A DNA stretch of 64,000 nucleotides from Thermoproteus sp. (GCA_038893495.1 JAWARJ010000001.1:372001-436000); one strand, 5' to 3'; positions 51,587 through 61,543 are shown, counted from the stretch's first letter. Notes: generated by a model not told the origin, from the letters alone. Program-made: numbers and translations.

Positions 51587-53401
51587 CTATATGATAAGGC
51601 CGTATCTAGTTTTAAGGACTTTTGTGGTTAATATTATAGCAGATATTTGTATTAAGGCCAATATCAAGCCCAATGCAGACGCGTAGAAGAGGCCGTTTAC
51701 GCTTCCCTGCACGTCGACGCTCATCACGGCCGTTATCGGCATGGCGTGGTCAGAGCTGATTATGCCCTTAAGCGTGCCCAATGTAACTCCCAACGTGACG
51801 TCGCTGGCTATATACACGAAGGCTATTAGGGCGCCGCTTATTATGTTGTTCTTCAACATGGGCACTACGACCTCCCTGAGGGTTCTCGTATACGAGGCGC
51901 CTAAGTTGAGGGACACCTCCTCCATGGAGATGTGGAGTTGCTGGAGGCCGGCGTATATGGCGCGGACGGCGAAAGGCAATTTGCGGACGGAATAGCCCAC
52001 TATGAGTGCGGGCGCTGGATTGTAAAGCGGATCTATCGCCTGCGCCAATAGGGGGCAACATGACGATAGGACGTTGGACAGCGGGAGCAAAGTCAGGAAG
52101 TAGGCGTACGCCACGACGAGGCCGGGGATTGCTATGGGGGCTGTGGCCAAGGCGTCGAGGATATTGGCGGTCGGGCCTCTGCTTCTAGCCGCCGCCACGG
52201 CTATTAGGATTCCCACTAGGACTATTATGAGAGTCGCAGAGACTCCATACACTATCGTGTTGACTATGCCTCTTACGTAGTAGGGGTCTGTCAAGACGGT
52301 TTCCAATCTATCTAGCGCCAGAGATAGAGAGATGCCCTCCGGCAAGGGGGAGCTCGCCCATCTAGTTACAAATAGGATGGATAGAGCGCCTATAAGCGGC
52401 GACGTCGCCGCTATAGCCAATAGATATGAAAACGCTATGAGGACGTAGCCAGCTGGCCCCGGCCTATAGGATTTGGGCCTCAGCTGTCTTATCAACATGG
52501 CGTACTGCTTAAGCCCTACGTACTTCCGAACCGCTAGGAACGACGCCAACGATAGGGCCAGGAGTATCAAGGCCAGTAGCGCCGCGGCAGGGCTTATCTG
52601 TCCATTCATCGAATTTATGAAGTACTGATACACCTGGAACGACATCAGCTTCCTAGCCGCTGGGTAGTCTTGAAATATGATGGGGGCCGCTATATCGTCA
52701 ACAGATAGGATGAACGTCAAGGCGAACGCCGTGGCGATGCCGGGCATGGCCAGTCGCATCACTATGTCTCTCGCCGCACGGGACTCGCTCGCGCCTAGGT
52801 TGTTCGCCATCTCTTCCAATGTGGGGTCGACACGGGATATGGCTGTGTATATGTTGAGGTACGCCACTGGAAGGAAGGCGAGAATCTGCGTGAAGGCCAC
52901 TGCAGCTAGGTCCCTTATGTCTAGCCTCAACGGCAGGCCTAACGCCGAGAGGAGCCAGTTAAGCGTCCCCCAGAGCGGATTTAAAAACAGCCTAATGGCG
53001 TAGGCGTTAACGAAAGGCACGACTATGAGAGGCGCCGTGGCCAATACGCCCAATAGGGACCTCCCGCGGAACTCGTATTTAGCGAGGACATAGGCTAGGA
53101 GCAGGCCGAGTGTGGTGTCCAACGCGGCCACTAGGAGGCCGACCCATATGCTGTTGAGCACTACGCCCATGTCGGGCCCCCTTATTGTCACCCTCCACAC
53201 CCCGCCGATCTGCGCCACCTGTATTGCCCCCTGGAACGCGCTGGGCGATATGTCGAAGTAATAATTGCTAGCCAGTAGGGGCGCTACTTCGGCCATTTGC
53301 GTCGCTATGAAGTAAAATATAAAGGCTATAGGCGACACCAAGAACAATAGGAGGAAGAGGAGGCCCACGGCGGTCGAGACGACTAAGAACTTCTGCCTCA
53401 T
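51587..53401 (-). CDS. ABC permease with two fused domains (FbpB-like)
   Basis: 604 residues with about 12 helices in two halves; each half has an EAA loop ('EMANNLGASESRAARDIVMR' and 'EEVSLNLGASYTRTLREVVV'). Fused double permeases of this type serve Fe(III), thiamine or putrescine-like importers. Its start overlaps the ATPase gene end by 4 bp (53398-53401), and the binding-protein gene lies 42 bp downstream. Confidence 0.9.
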   Translation of the reverse strand: MRQKFLVVSTAVGLLFLLLFLVSPIAFIFYFIATQMAEVAPLLASNYYFDISPSAFQGAIQVAQIGGVWRVTIRGPDMGVVLNSIWVGLLVAALDTTLGLLLAYVLAKYEFRGRSLLGVLATAPLIVVPFVNAYAIRLFLNPLWGTLNWLLSALGLPLRLDIRDLAAVAFTQILAFLPVAYLNIYTAISRVDPTLEEMANNLGASESRAARDIVMRLAMPGIATAFALTFILSVDDIAAPIIFQDYPAARKLMSFQVYQYFINSMNGQISPAAALLALILLALSLASFLAVRKYVGLKQYAMLIRQLRPKSYRPGPAGYVLIAFSYLLAIAATSPLIGALSILFVTRWASSPLPEGISLSLALDRLETVLTDPYYVRGIVNTIVYGVSATLIIVLVGILIAVAAARSRGPTANILDALATAPIAIPGLVVAYAYFLTLLPLSNVLSSCCPLLAQAIDPLYNPAPALIVGYSVRKLPFAVRAIYAGLQQLHISMEEVSLNLGASYTRTLREVVVPMLKNNIISGALIAFVYIASDVTLGVTLGTLKGIISSDHAMPITAVMSVDVQGSVNGLFYASALGLILALIQISAIILTTKVLKTRYGLII

Positions 53402-54429
53402 GGCCTATATATCAACACTCCCTCCAACTTGACCTTCACGACTTCGCCGGCCCTGCGGGGCGCCGCCGCTTCGGCCTCCAATTTGACTCCCCCACAGTTT
53501 AGTGCCAAGACGTAGGCGCCCCCCACGAACCTAGAGTCTTCGACAGTACAGGGGATGCCTCCCTCGTCCCCGCTTACCTTAATTCCCCTCGTCCTTATCA
53601 CAGCCGCCGCCTCCTCGCCGATAGATAAATCGCTCACCGCGACACCTCTAAGCGGAAAGCCCACATCTAAGACCGCGAGGTCTCCCGTCTTATCTACAAC
53701 TTTGCCTCTCACCACTACGCTCTTGCCTATAAAGGAGGCCACGAATAGATCTACGGGCTTGTAGAAGAGCTCCTCGGCGGTGCCTATTTGTTTAATAGAG
53801 CCAGCGTACATAACGGCTATTCTATCCGCCACGGAGAAAGCCTCCTCTTGGTCGTGGGTCACATATATAGTAGTTATGCGGAGCTCTTTGGCTATCCGCC
53901 TGACTTCAGCCCTAAGCTCCACCCTCAATTTTGCGTCTAAGTTGGCGAGCGGCTCGTCTAGCAACAACACCGAGGGCTCCACCACGAGGGCTCTGGCTAG
54001 AGCCACGCGTTGTTGTTGGCCTCCAGAGAGCTCATAGGGCCTTCTGCGCTCCAGGCCGGAAAGCCCCACCAGTTCCAAAATCGACTTCACACGCCTCTCT
54101 ATTTCCCTTCTGTCTATCTTCCTCAACTTAAGGCCGTAGGCCACGTTCTCAAATACAGTCATGTGGGGCCACAACGCCCAGGTCTGTGGCACCAATGCGG
54201 TATTTCTCTTCTGCGTTGGGAGGTTCGTCACGTCTCTGCCGTCGAAGTATATCCTCCCGTAGGTGGGCTCCTCCAGGCCTGCCACTAGTCGCAACAATGT
54301 GGTCTTCCCGCAGCCAGAGGGCCCCAACACCGCGAAGATCTCTCCGTCTTTCACCTCGAGGTCTACATCCTTTACAGCATAGACGTCTCCATATCGCTTA
54401 GTGAGCTTCTCGACTCTTACCGAAACCAC
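53398..54429 (-). CDS. ABC transporter ATPase (FbpC/PotA-like)
   Basis: 343 residues. Walker A 'GPSGCGKTTLL', signature 'LSGGQQQRVALARAL', Walker B 'VLLLDEPLANLD', H-loop 'VTHDQEEAF', then a TOBE-like C-terminal domain that often carries substrate sensing. First gene of the ATPase-permease-binding protein operon. Substrate not determined. Confidence 0.92.
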   Translation of the reverse strand: MVSVRVEKLTKRYGDVYAVKDVDLEVKDGEIFAVLGPSGCGKTTLLRLVAGLEEPTYGRIYFDGRDVTNLPTQKRNTALVPQTWALWPHMTVFENVAYGLKLRKIDRREIERRVKSILELVGLSGLERRRPYELSGGQQQRVALARALVVEPSVLLLDEPLANLDAKLRVELRAEVRRIAKELRITTIYVTHDQEEAFSVADRIAVMYAGSIKQIGTAEELFYKPVDLFVASFIGKSVVVRGKVVDKTGDLAVLDVGFPLRGVAVSDLSIGEEAAAVIRTRGIKVSGDEGGIPCTVEDSRFVGGAYVLALNCGGVKLEAEAAAPRRAGEVVKVKLEGVLIYRP

Positions 54430-54473
54430 GTCTATTATATGCAGTTATAAACATATCGCTTTCGTGCATTAAA

Positions 54474-54483
54474 TTTATATATA
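54474..54483 (+). promoter_or_regulatory. TATA box for the VAT-N-like gene
   Basis: 'tttatatata', 18-27 bp upstream of GTG 54501. Confidence 0.6.
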
Positions 54484-54500
54484 CATGAGTAAAGCACGAC

Positions 54501-54980
54501 GTGTACGCCCTAGTGAGGCTTCGCGGATATATAGAGGACGTCGGCTTCAAGGCCGTGGTGTCCAGCGACGTGGCGCAGGCCCTAGGGCTTAAGGTGGGCG
54601 ACGCCATCAAGTTGGAGAGCCCTGACGGCGCCAGCGGCGCCAGAATCGTGCGGATAGACGGGTCCATGAAGTCCGGGATAATTGTGACGTCCGACATCTA
54701 CATGGCCCTTGGGGGTAGGAGCAGAGCCGTATTGCTCAAAAAGGTGGAGAGGTCTTTCGAGGCGACTGCGGTAAGTCTAGGCGTGGCGGCAGATACGCCG
54801 ATAACTCTAGAGGATCTCAAAGGCGCACTTTCGGCCGTGGCCTCTGCGCGGGTGCCTGTATTTTCTAATTTCGTGGGTTTCCTCTACACGCCGAGGGGCT
54901 GGGTTAAGGTCGTAATCAAGCGGGTAGAGCCGCGAGAGCCCGCCTACATTTCGACAGAGACGGCGGCCCGATTGGGCTAG
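54501..54980 (+). CDS. VAT-N-like (double-psi barrel) protein
   Basis: 159 residues from GTG 54501. 'DVGFKAVVSSDVAQALGLKV' and 'GDAIKLESPDGASGARIVRI' resemble the N-terminal double-psi beta-barrel of Cdc48/VAT and related substrate-recognition domains, but no AAA ATPase domain follows. It may be a free adaptor-like domain. Moderate call. Confidence 0.55.
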   Translation: MYALVRLRGYIEDVGFKAVVSSDVAQALGLKVGDAIKLESPDGASGARIVRIDGSMKSGIIVTSDIYMALGGRSRAVLLKKVERSFEATAVSLGVAADTPITLEDLKGALSAVASARVPVFSNFVGFLYTPRGWVKVVIKRVEPREPAYISTETAARLG

Positions 54981-55026
54981 CCCAACGCCGTGCGGCCCCA
55001 AGCGCGGCGGGGGAGAAGCTAATTCT

Positions 55027-55677
55027 TCACCAGGCCCTAGTCAGATCGACTCTAATTATCAGTAGGGGCTCTGTGGCCTTGCTGAGCCCCCTAATCCTCT
55101 TAGCTATCCTCTCGGCGAGCACGCCCTCTTTATATTTCTGCAGGGCCTTCTCGAGGCCGTACGTCTCGAGGAGAGCGCTTGCCTCCTCCCTAATTACGTA
55201 GTCGGCTATCTGGTCGAGGCCCGCAAGTTCCCCTGCCTTGATTAGGTTGGACACGGCGAAGAGCTGTAGGCCCAAGTGGTCTATTTTGGATAGGAACTCG
55301 TCGAGGTCCTTATGGGGCTTGAAGCCCTCCTCCATCTTGGTGGCCTTTTTGAACTCTTCGTCAGTAAAGACCAGCCTCACCCTCTGGCGCCACTTGGCGG
55401 ACCAGAGGACTACCCACTCGGAGGCCAGCTCGGCCACTTTGGGCCAGCGCTCCATTATGTAGGCGCAGAGCCTCAAGCGGGCTCTGTCCTCCCTAAAGCG
55501 TGGAGTTAGGTATACCCCGGACCTATAGGCCAGATAGTGGAGGAAGTCCCTGAGGGCTATGTCCACCACGGTCTCCAGCTCCCGCCTGGGCATATCCGAA
55601 TAGGACTCGGACAACACGCCGTACAACAACTCCCTTACGTTCTCCACCGCGGCGTCGAAACTACAGTACGTCTCCAT
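55027..55677 (-). CDS. helical conserved protein, function unknown
   Basis: 216 residues, largely alpha-helical with several Trp and Arg clusters ('WVVLWSAKWRQRVRLVFTDE'). No family recognised. It is 43 bp downstream of truA on the same strand, so possibly an operon. Confidence 0.6.
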   Translation of the reverse strand: METYCSFDAAVENVRELLYGVLSESYSDMPRRELETVVDIALRDFLHYLAYRSGVYLTPRFREDRARLRLCAYIMERWPKVAELASEWVVLWSAKWRQRVRLVFTDEEFKKATKMEEGFKPHKDLDEFLSKIDHLGLQLFAVSNLIKAGELAGLDQIADYVIREEASALLETYGLEKALQKYKEGVLAERIAKRIRGLSKATEPLLIIRVDLTRAW

Positions 55678-55720
55678 ACGAGCAATACACGATGGCTATT
55701 TAAAAACTATTCTATCACTT

Positions 55721-56473
55721 CTACAGCCATTTCAAGATCTCTTCAGTAATTCTTACATATGATCGACTCAGAGAAAGGGATAGGTAGTACTTGTTTAGGA
55801 AATATCTATATATTTTAGACAAGATGGACTTATCGACTTGGAAATTTATGCCGTAGTCGATCCACAACAAGACGAGCCCCTCAGCAGGCGCGCTGGGGAC
55901 GGGGCCCTTCCGGGAGCCCGACAGGAGCTCTTCTAGGTCTCGAAGCGACAACGTCCCGCGCCCTGCGGCCAGCAGGGCCCAGGCGATCTTCCTCAACATC
56001 TTGTTCTTAAAGCCCCTCCCTCTGAACTCTACCTCTATATACGTCCCCCTGTCCTTTATGTCAATCGAATTTATTGTAGTGACGGCCTTCTCGACGCCCT
56101 TGGCGAAGTTCCGATAGTCGTGGGTGCCGAGGAAGAGCTCCGCCGCCTCCCTCATGAGCTCCACGTCTTCGCCCCTATAGGGCGCATAGTAGGCGTAGGC
56201 CCTCTCTCTGGCCCTCCTGGGGTTGAAGCCCTCCGGCACCTCCGCGTAGCCCCAGACCCAGACCCCCCGCGGGAGCTCTGCGTTTATCTGGCCCAGAGGC
56301 TTCAAGGTAGGCGCCACGACCACGTTGCCTAGAGCCGATACGCCCGGATCCGTCCTGGACCCCCTGCCCAAGACTTCCCCCAAGGCTCTAGCCAACGCGG
56401 GCTCTACGGAGTTCTTATGGCCGGTGAAGCCGTAGAACAACGTGCCGTCGTACGCCACTAGATATGCGATCAT
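55721..56473 (-). CDS. truA: tRNA pseudouridine synthase A
   Basis: 250 residues. N-terminal 'YLVAYDGTLFYGFTGHKNSV' and the catalytic aspartate in 'GRGSRTDPGVSALGNV', then 'FEVEFRGRGFKNKMLRKIAW'-type 'VEFRGRGFKNKMLRKIAWAL'. TruA isomerises uridines 38-40 of tRNA anticodon arms. Typical archaeal length. Confidence 0.88.
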   Translation of the reverse strand: MIAYLVAYDGTLFYGFTGHKNSVEPALARALGEVLGRGSRTDPGVSALGNVVVAPTLKPLGQINAELPRGVWVWGYAEVPEGFNPRRARERAYAYYAPYRGEDVELMREAAELFLGTHDYRNFAKGVEKAVTTINSIDIKDRGTYIEVEFRGRGFKNKMLRKIAWALLAAGRGTLSLRDLEELLSGSRKGPVPSAPAEGLVLLWIDYGINFQVDKSILSKIYRYFLNKYYLSLSLSRSYVRITEEILKWL

Positions 56474-56557
56474 GGAGAGCTGTGGGCGCGGGTTTTAGAG
56501 CTTCCCGTTGGAGCTACGTCGACTTTATAGATATAAAGTTACTTCATAGGTATAAAG

Positions 56558-57625
56558 GTGCTGTTCGACCCCAGGCCCAAGACCCGGAGGGAGGACCTAT
56601 ACGACAGGGGGAAAGAACTCGAGGAGCTTCTGAGGGCCAGAAGCCCCTTGGTGTTGGTTACGGGCTTGAGGAGGACGGGCAAGTCCTCCCTAATTTTAGT
56701 CGCCCTGGCCGGGAGGCCCCATATATATTTCGACGCGAGGGCCTTCGAGGAGCGCGGCTATATATCCTATGCGGACCTCTTGAGGGAGCTGGAGGTCGCA
56801 GTCAACAACGCAGTGGGTAGATGGAGGGACCTCCTAGAGGTGTTTAGGGCTATTGAGGGCGTCGAGGTGGCGGGGACCTCCGTGAGGTTCAAATGGGGAA
56901 GGGAGAGAGTTAGGCTCGTAGACCTCCTGGAGAGGCTGGATAGATGGGCGGAGGAGAGGGGCATCAAGCTGTATTTGGCGTTAGACGAGGCGCAGGAGCT
57001 CGCCAAGTTGAGAGGCGTAAATGTGCTCCCAGCCCTAGCCTACAGCTACGACCACCTAAGGAATTTAGTCTTCGTTCTAAGCGGCTCCGAGGCGAGGCTC
57101 CTCAGGTCGTTTTTGAAGTTGGAGGACCCGGAGAGTCCGCTCTACGGGAGAGTTGTAGATAGGATAGAACTCAAGCCGTTTACAGAGGAGCAAGCCGTGG
57201 ACTTCTTGACGAGGGGAGCGGCCGAGTGGGGGATGGAGGTAAGAGATCCGCGGGGGGTGTACGCCAGGCTTGGCGGGATGCCGGGCTGGCTCGCTATGTA
57301 CGGCTATAAGTACGTCACCGGCAGGCCCTACGAGGAGGCGCTCAGAGAGACCGTCGAGGCCGCGACTGCGCTGATAAGACGGGAGTTCAGAAATTTCCTA
57401 ATCGGCAGGGAGCAAGCTGAGGGGAGATATCTGGCCGTCATGAGGGCCGCCAAGAACTGCGCGACATGGTCTGACATAAAGAGGGCCTTAGAGGCGGCCG
57501 AGGGCCGCGCCATAAACGACGCCGAAGTCTCCAAACTGATAAGAAACTTGGTCGACTACTCCTTCTTGGAGAAGATAGGCGATAGGTACTGCCCCCCGGA
57601 TCCCCTAATAAGAGAGGCCTTTTAG
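56558..57625 (+). CDS. archaeal AAA-type ATPase (pfam01637-like)
   Basis: 355 residues from GTG 56558. N-terminal 'FDPRPKTRREDLYDRGKELE' and Walker A 'VTGLRRTGKSSLI', Walker B 'LYLALDEAQEL', sensor 'FVLSGSEARLL', then a C-terminal winged-helix region ('WSDIKRALEAAEGRAINDAE'). These ATPases are abundant in archaea; role in the cell is unclear, sometimes linked with mobile or defence functions. End overlaps the convergent amidohydrolase gene by 4 bp. Confidence 0.88.
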   Translation: MLFDPRPKTRREDLYDRGKELEELLRARSPLVLVTGLRRTGKSSLILVALAGRPHIYFDARAFEERGYISYADLLRELEVAVNNAVGRWRDLLEVFRAIEGVEVAGTSVRFKWGRERVRLVDLLERLDRWAEERGIKLYLALDEAQELAKLRGVNVLPALAYSYDHLRNLVFVLSGSEARLLRSFLKLEDPESPLYGRVVDRIELKPFTEEQAVDFLTRGAAEWGMEVRDPRGVYARLGGMPGWLAMYGYKYVTGRPYEEALRETVEAATALIRREFRNFLIGREQAEGRYLAVMRAAKNCATWSDIKRALEAAEGRAINDAEVSKLIRNLVDYSFLEKIGDRYCPPDPLIREAF

Positions 57626-58686
57626 AGCTCGTGTTGAAACACCACCTCGACGCCCTCTATAAAGGCCAGGACGTCCTGCCCGCCAGCCCTCTTCACGAGG
57701 AACTTGTAGACATCATGTGTAGGGTAGGGCAGAGCCACCGCCATGGCCTTAATTGAAGCGCCGACCTCCAGAGGGGTGCCGCAACGTAGTTTCTCCCAGG
57801 GCCACGTGGTGGCCATCTGTAGTATTGTCTTCTCGCCGAGAGGCCACCCCCTAGTTTTGGCATAGGCGTGTAGAAACTTCATCTCGGCCCATATGTCCGG
57901 CTCGTTTATAAACACGTTATCGGTGCCCAAGAGCGGCTTCAGCCTCAACAACGCCGGGACGTCAGGGAGGCGCCCCACAAAGTAGGCGTTTGCCCTCGGG
58001 TTCACCACCACGGCCTTCCCCTCAGGCACCTCGGCGATTTCCTCGGGCGTTGCGTAGACCAGATGGACAAGGACGTCTGCGTCTAACACCTTAAGCGCCA
58101 GCTCCAAGTCGCCCCCCTCGTGGCAGTCTTCAGTTTCCGAGACGTGAGTGGCTACCAACCTCGCCCTGGACCTCAAACTGCGCAGATATTCGGGGCTGTG
58201 GTCCAATGGAGAGGCTATCTGCACGTAGGGGTATTCCGGCAGGTCCCCATGGGCCTCCTGGAACACAAGCGCATCTACGCGGAACTCCCTAAAGGCCTTC
58301 TCCACATCGCGCGCGGCATATTCAGCAAACGCCACGACACACCCAGTCCCGTACCTCTTGATCCTTTTCGCAACCGCCTCAAGGGGCTTGAGGTGCCTCC
58401 CCTTGGCGACGAGTCCCCTCAACAAGATGTATTTAGCGCCGTACGGCCACCCCACGAGGTCGTCTATGTAGTAGGCGTCTCTGTCGGCCATCACGACGTC
58501 GAGAGGATGCACGTGGGCGTTAACCAGTTGGGGCATTAGGACCGCGTGACCCAAATTGAGCGAGAGCTGGCCAGTGTATTTCCCCACCCCAACAACTTTC
58601 CCCTCGTCATCTATCTCGACGACCCCGTCCTCAATAACGTCGAGATCCGCGCCATGAAGGATATACTTGGCCCTAACCACGACCAC
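57622..58686 (-). CDS. amidohydrolase-family metal enzyme
   Basis: 354 residues. Metal motif 'VNAHVHPLDV' (HxH) in the N-terminal barrel, 'VATHVSETEDCHEGGDLE' (second His region), 'GTDNVFINEPD' with the catalytic Asp. Resembles deaminases and chlorohydrolases of the cytosine-deaminase/TRZ-ATZ group; substrate unknown. Confidence 0.85.
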   Translation of the reverse strand: MVVVRAKYILHGADLDVIEDGVVEIDDEGKVVGVGKYTGQLSLNLGHAVLMPQLVNAHVHPLDVVMADRDAYYIDDLVGWPYGAKYILLRGLVAKGRHLKPLEAVAKRIKRYGTGCVVAFAEYAARDVEKAFREFRVDALVFQEAHGDLPEYPYVQIASPLDHSPEYLRSLRSRARLVATHVSETEDCHEGGDLELALKVLDADVLVHLVYATPEEIAEVPEGKAVVVNPRANAYFVGRLPDVPALLRLKPLLGTDNVFINEPDIWAEMKFLHAYAKTRGWPLGEKTILQMATTWPWEKLRCGTPLEVGASIKAMAVALPYPTHDVYKFLVKRAGGQDVLAFIEGVEVVFQHEL

Positions 58687-58727
58687 GAGGCGACATATCG
58701 CCAGCTATAAAAATTCGGACGTAGCGC

Positions 58728-59486
58728 CTACAGGCGCTTCTCGGCTACATAGATAATCGTAGTGGCCAGCGGGGCGAATAAGGTCAAGAAGTCAAACTTC
58801 TCGACGAACTTAGCCATAAATTTACGTTGTAGTATGCGTGTAGGTAAAAGCGGAAGTAAGTATATAGGTCTCGCCTCTATTACCTTCAAGCCGACATTTG
58901 CTAGAGACGACCTCACCTTGAAGTAGGTATAATAATAGAACGGAATCTCGCCATTGGCGGACTCCCAACTCCCCTTAACGGCGCCCTTAATTAGAGCCTC
59001 CTTCAACTTGTCCAGTCCCTGAAATAGTAAATACTCATAGAACATATCGAGAGACACCGCATTATCTATGTCTGTTATGAGCAGGCCGCCCTCTCTCAAC
59101 GCCGAAGACGCAAAGCGAAGCGCCTCATCCAATCGCGTCGCGTGGTTGTAGACGCTACCCAACGCCGTAACTACGTCGAACTTGCGAGTTCTGACTGGGA
59201 GGCGCGACGCCTCGCCGGCTATCTTATCTTCACATCTACAAGCCTTTAAGGATCTTGTAGAGAGGTCTAGGGCCACCACACGCGCACCTTTAGATTTCAT
59301 GTAGATAGTCCAAAAGCCGGTCCCCGCTCCAACATCTAGGACCTCCATACCCGGCCTTATATATCTATCTATAACTTCTCCTATTTTTCTATATAAAATC
59401 CTATAATACTCCATTTTTAAATATTTATATTTATATGTTTCCGCAATGAGGTCGTAATATTTAGCTACGGCACGTAGTTCGTCCAT
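58728..59486 (-). CDS. class I SAM methyltransferase
   Basis: 252 residues. Motif I 'MEVLDVGAGTGFWTIYM', acidic loop 'ARVVALDLSTRSLKA' and 'VVTALGSVYNHATRLDEAL' are typical; C-terminal part may hold the substrate pocket. Could methylate a quinone, lipid or small molecule. Start ATG 59486. Confidence 0.88.
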   Translation of the reverse strand: MDELRAVAKYYDLIAETYKYKYLKMEYYRILYRKIGEVIDRYIRPGMEVLDVGAGTGFWTIYMKSKGARVVALDLSTRSLKACRCEDKIAGEASRLPVRTRKFDVVTALGSVYNHATRLDEALRFASSALREGGLLITDIDNAVSLDMFYEYLLFQGLDKLKEALIKGAVKGSWESANGEIPFYYYTYFKVRSSLANVGLKVIEARPIYLLPLLPTRILQRKFMAKFVEKFDFLTLFAPLATTIIYVAEKRL

Positions 59487-59497
59487 TTTCTATACAT

Positions 59498-59554
59498 GAA
59501 GGGCTTGCGTGAGGGCCCCCTTCGAGGTCCCGGCTCATCTGCGCGCAAGCCTTC
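59498..59554. repeat. long imperfect inverted repeat (11-bp stem)
   Basis: 5' arm 59498-59509 'gaagggcttgcg' pairs with 3' arm 59544-59554 'cgcaagccttc' (11 bp, one bulged G), with a 34-nt GC-rich loop. It fills the 86-bp gap between the methyltransferase start and the eIF2B-like stop, so it could be a regulatory leader or terminator. Confidence 0.55.
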
Positions 59555-59572
59555 GCCCAAGCGTCTAGAGGC

Positions 59573-60370
59573 CTATAGGCCAAGCCGCCTGGCGAGTACG
59601 TCCCAGCCCCTTACGGCAAGCTCGCCGTTAGGCCCCTCGAATACGCCCAGGTCAGTCACGGCGACGTCTATGAGCTCAGCTCTAAACTTATCGAATAGAG
59701 GCACTTCGACGCGGCGGCTCAAAACCTCTACTTGGACCCTATACGGCTCGGGGCTACTTCTCGGAGCCATCTTGTAGCTTTCAAATACCGCCATGCTCCT
59801 CGCACCCACCGCCCTCGCCGTAGCTAAAAGCGGCAACGTGCCCACCTTATTGAAGGCATAGCCGTCGGCATACAGCCCGTCAAGGCCAACCACTACATAC
59901 CTAAAGCCAACTGACCCCATAGCCGAATCGGGTATGGCGACCACCTCTACGTACCTGCTATATTCCCTATAGGCCGCCTCAGCCTCCTCGCCGGGTCTTG
60001 ACTCAAGTAGGTACAGCCTCTTTATGCATTCCCGCCTCTCGGCTACGAAGTCCGCCACAGCCCGCGAGAAGCTTATAGTGGCGAACTCGGCGGGACAGTT
60101 GAGCGCAAGCCCCGACGTGACCTTTCTGAGCTTGGCCTGCGCTTCGTCCATATAGGCCAGGAGTCTCTCCAACACGCCGCGGAGGTCCATATTCTTCTTT
60201 GCGGCGATCTCCACGACTAGAGCTAAGACGTCCAGCGGGGCCATGCCGGGCCTTACGCCCCTTATTTCTCTAACAGCCTCCTCTACCGATTCCGCCTCGG
60301 CTAAAATCCTCAAGGCTTCCCTCAGGTACCAAGAGGCCCCTCTTACGCGTTCGGACTTCAGATAGTCCAC
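59573..60370 (-). CDS. eIF2B alpha/beta/delta-like protein (R15P isomerase family)
   Basis: 265 residues. The C-terminal half has 'VVAIPDSAMGSVGFRYVVVG', 'DGLYADGYAFNKVGTLPLLA' and 'KVGT' motifs typical of eIF2B-alpha/MtnA/ribose-1,5-bisphosphate isomerase family. In archaea some members act in AMP/nucleoside breakdown; exact role here unknown. Confidence 0.75.
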   Translation of the reverse strand: MDYLKSERVRGASWYLREALRILAEAESVEEAVREIRGVRPGMAPLDVLALVVEIAAKKNMDLRGVLERLLAYMDEAQAKLRKVTSGLALNCPAEFATISFSRAVADFVAERRECIKRLYLLESRPGEEAEAAYREYSRYVEVVAIPDSAMGSVGFRYVVVGLDGLYADGYAFNKVGTLPLLATARAVGARSMAVFESYKMAPRSSPEPYRVQVEVLSRRVEVPLFDKFRAELIDVAVTDLGVFEGPNGELAVRGWDVLARRLGL

Positions 60371-60379
60371 AAAAAGAAG

Positions 60380-61543
60380 TTATTTGAAAATGTATAACAC
60401 TTTAGGCTTCTCGCCGGGCCTTAAGGGCAACAGTAAAACGCCCAACGTCAAGAGGGCTATATAGATAAGGACAGAGCCCACGGCTATCTCTATCTGGGAG
60501 GCGCTGGGCGTGTAGTGGATAGAGCCGACGCCAGCCCATTCGCTTAGGCTATACGATATATGGGCGTATTGCGGCTCGATTAATAGGTCGTATTTGTCCA
60601 CAAAGCCCGCCACCACCACAAACACCGCTGCGAGGAGGGCCAAAGGCAAGTTCTTTTTGTAGTAGGCCAATACGGCGAGGGCGAAGGGCAGTATTAACAA
60701 CAAGCCTATCTCGAAGATGTAGAAGTTCGGCGACGAAGTTATGAGCCTATATGCCTCCCAGGAGGCGGGGTTGTACCAGGAGTTTATGACCATCCAGCCC
60801 TTTATGAAGGCGAGGACGGGCAGTCCTATCATTAATATGCGGCCGTAATACCTAGCAACGAACTCCCTTATCCCCAGAGTTCTTGAGAACGCGCCTATGA
60901 ATAGGGCTTGGCCTGCGGCGCCTATGACTATTGCGCTTGCTATAAAGTAGAGCGCCATATGGGGGCCGTACCAGCCGGGGACTGCCGCCACATTGCCGAA
61001 CACCTGTCCTAAGTTGCTATGGAGTACGACGGTAACCACCAGCACGGCCAGCGCTATGCCGAGCTCTAACGACTTCATGGCTTTAAGTCTCTGGCTCACT
61101 TCACTCCTTATGAAGTATATGAGCTCGATCAGTAAGGTCAATGCGAACAACATGTAGAGAGTAGCCATCCAGGTTATGCCGGAGCGATATTGGAAGAATA
61201 GAGAGAACCCGCCCTGCGTGTGTATAAATATATTTACGGCGGACAGCGGGCTCCTCAAATCCAGCAGTATCATTATCCAGGCCGGCACTATTGTTATCAA
61301 CGAGAACCAGACGCCTAGCTTTATTATCTTCTCGTACTCTTTGTTGGGGCCGGCGTAGCCAAATACTGTGTAGATCGAGTTGACTATGCTAGAGCCTGTC
61401 GCCATGAGCGCAAAATAGACGTATCCGGGCACCAAGAGGCCCCACGGAATCTCCTCGGCCGTTCTGCCCAAATAGCCCAGCCACGCCAACGCCGACCCTA
61501 CCACTAGTAGGAGTACCGCCACGACTAGAGGGGCGAGCCTCAT
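60380..61543 (-). CDS. NrfD-type membrane subunit of molybdopterin oxidoreductase
   Basis: 387 residues, about 10 hydrophobic helices; matches the NrfD/PsrC/DmsC family that anchors the enzyme and exchanges electrons with membrane quinones. It overlaps the ferredoxin-subunit gene by 4 bp. Not the catalytic part. Confidence 0.85.
   Translation of the reverse strand: MRLAPLVVAVLLLVVGSALAWLGYLGRTAEEIPWGLLVPGYVYFALMATGSSIVNSIYTVFGYAGPNKEYEKIIKLGVWFSLITIVPAWIMILLDLRSPLSAVNIFIHTQGGFSLFFQYRSGITWMATLYMLFALTLLIELIYFIRSEVSQRLKAMKSLELGIALAVLVVTVVLHSNLGQVFGNVAAVPGWYGPHMALYFIASAIVIGAAGQALFIGAFSRTLGIREFVARYYGRILMIGLPVLAFIKGWMVINSWYNPASWEAYRLITSSPNFYIFEIGLLLILPFALAVLAYYKKNLPLALLAAVFVVVAGFVDKYDLLIEPQYAHISYSLSEWAGVGSIHYTPSASQIEIAVGSVLIYIALLTLGVLLLPLRPGEKPKVLYIFK

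Noticed and set aside
59495-59560. tRNA-like sequence around 'ttcgagg' in the gap before the methyltransferase
   Set aside because: The flanking bases do not form a T arm or acceptor stem; only a long hairpin fits.
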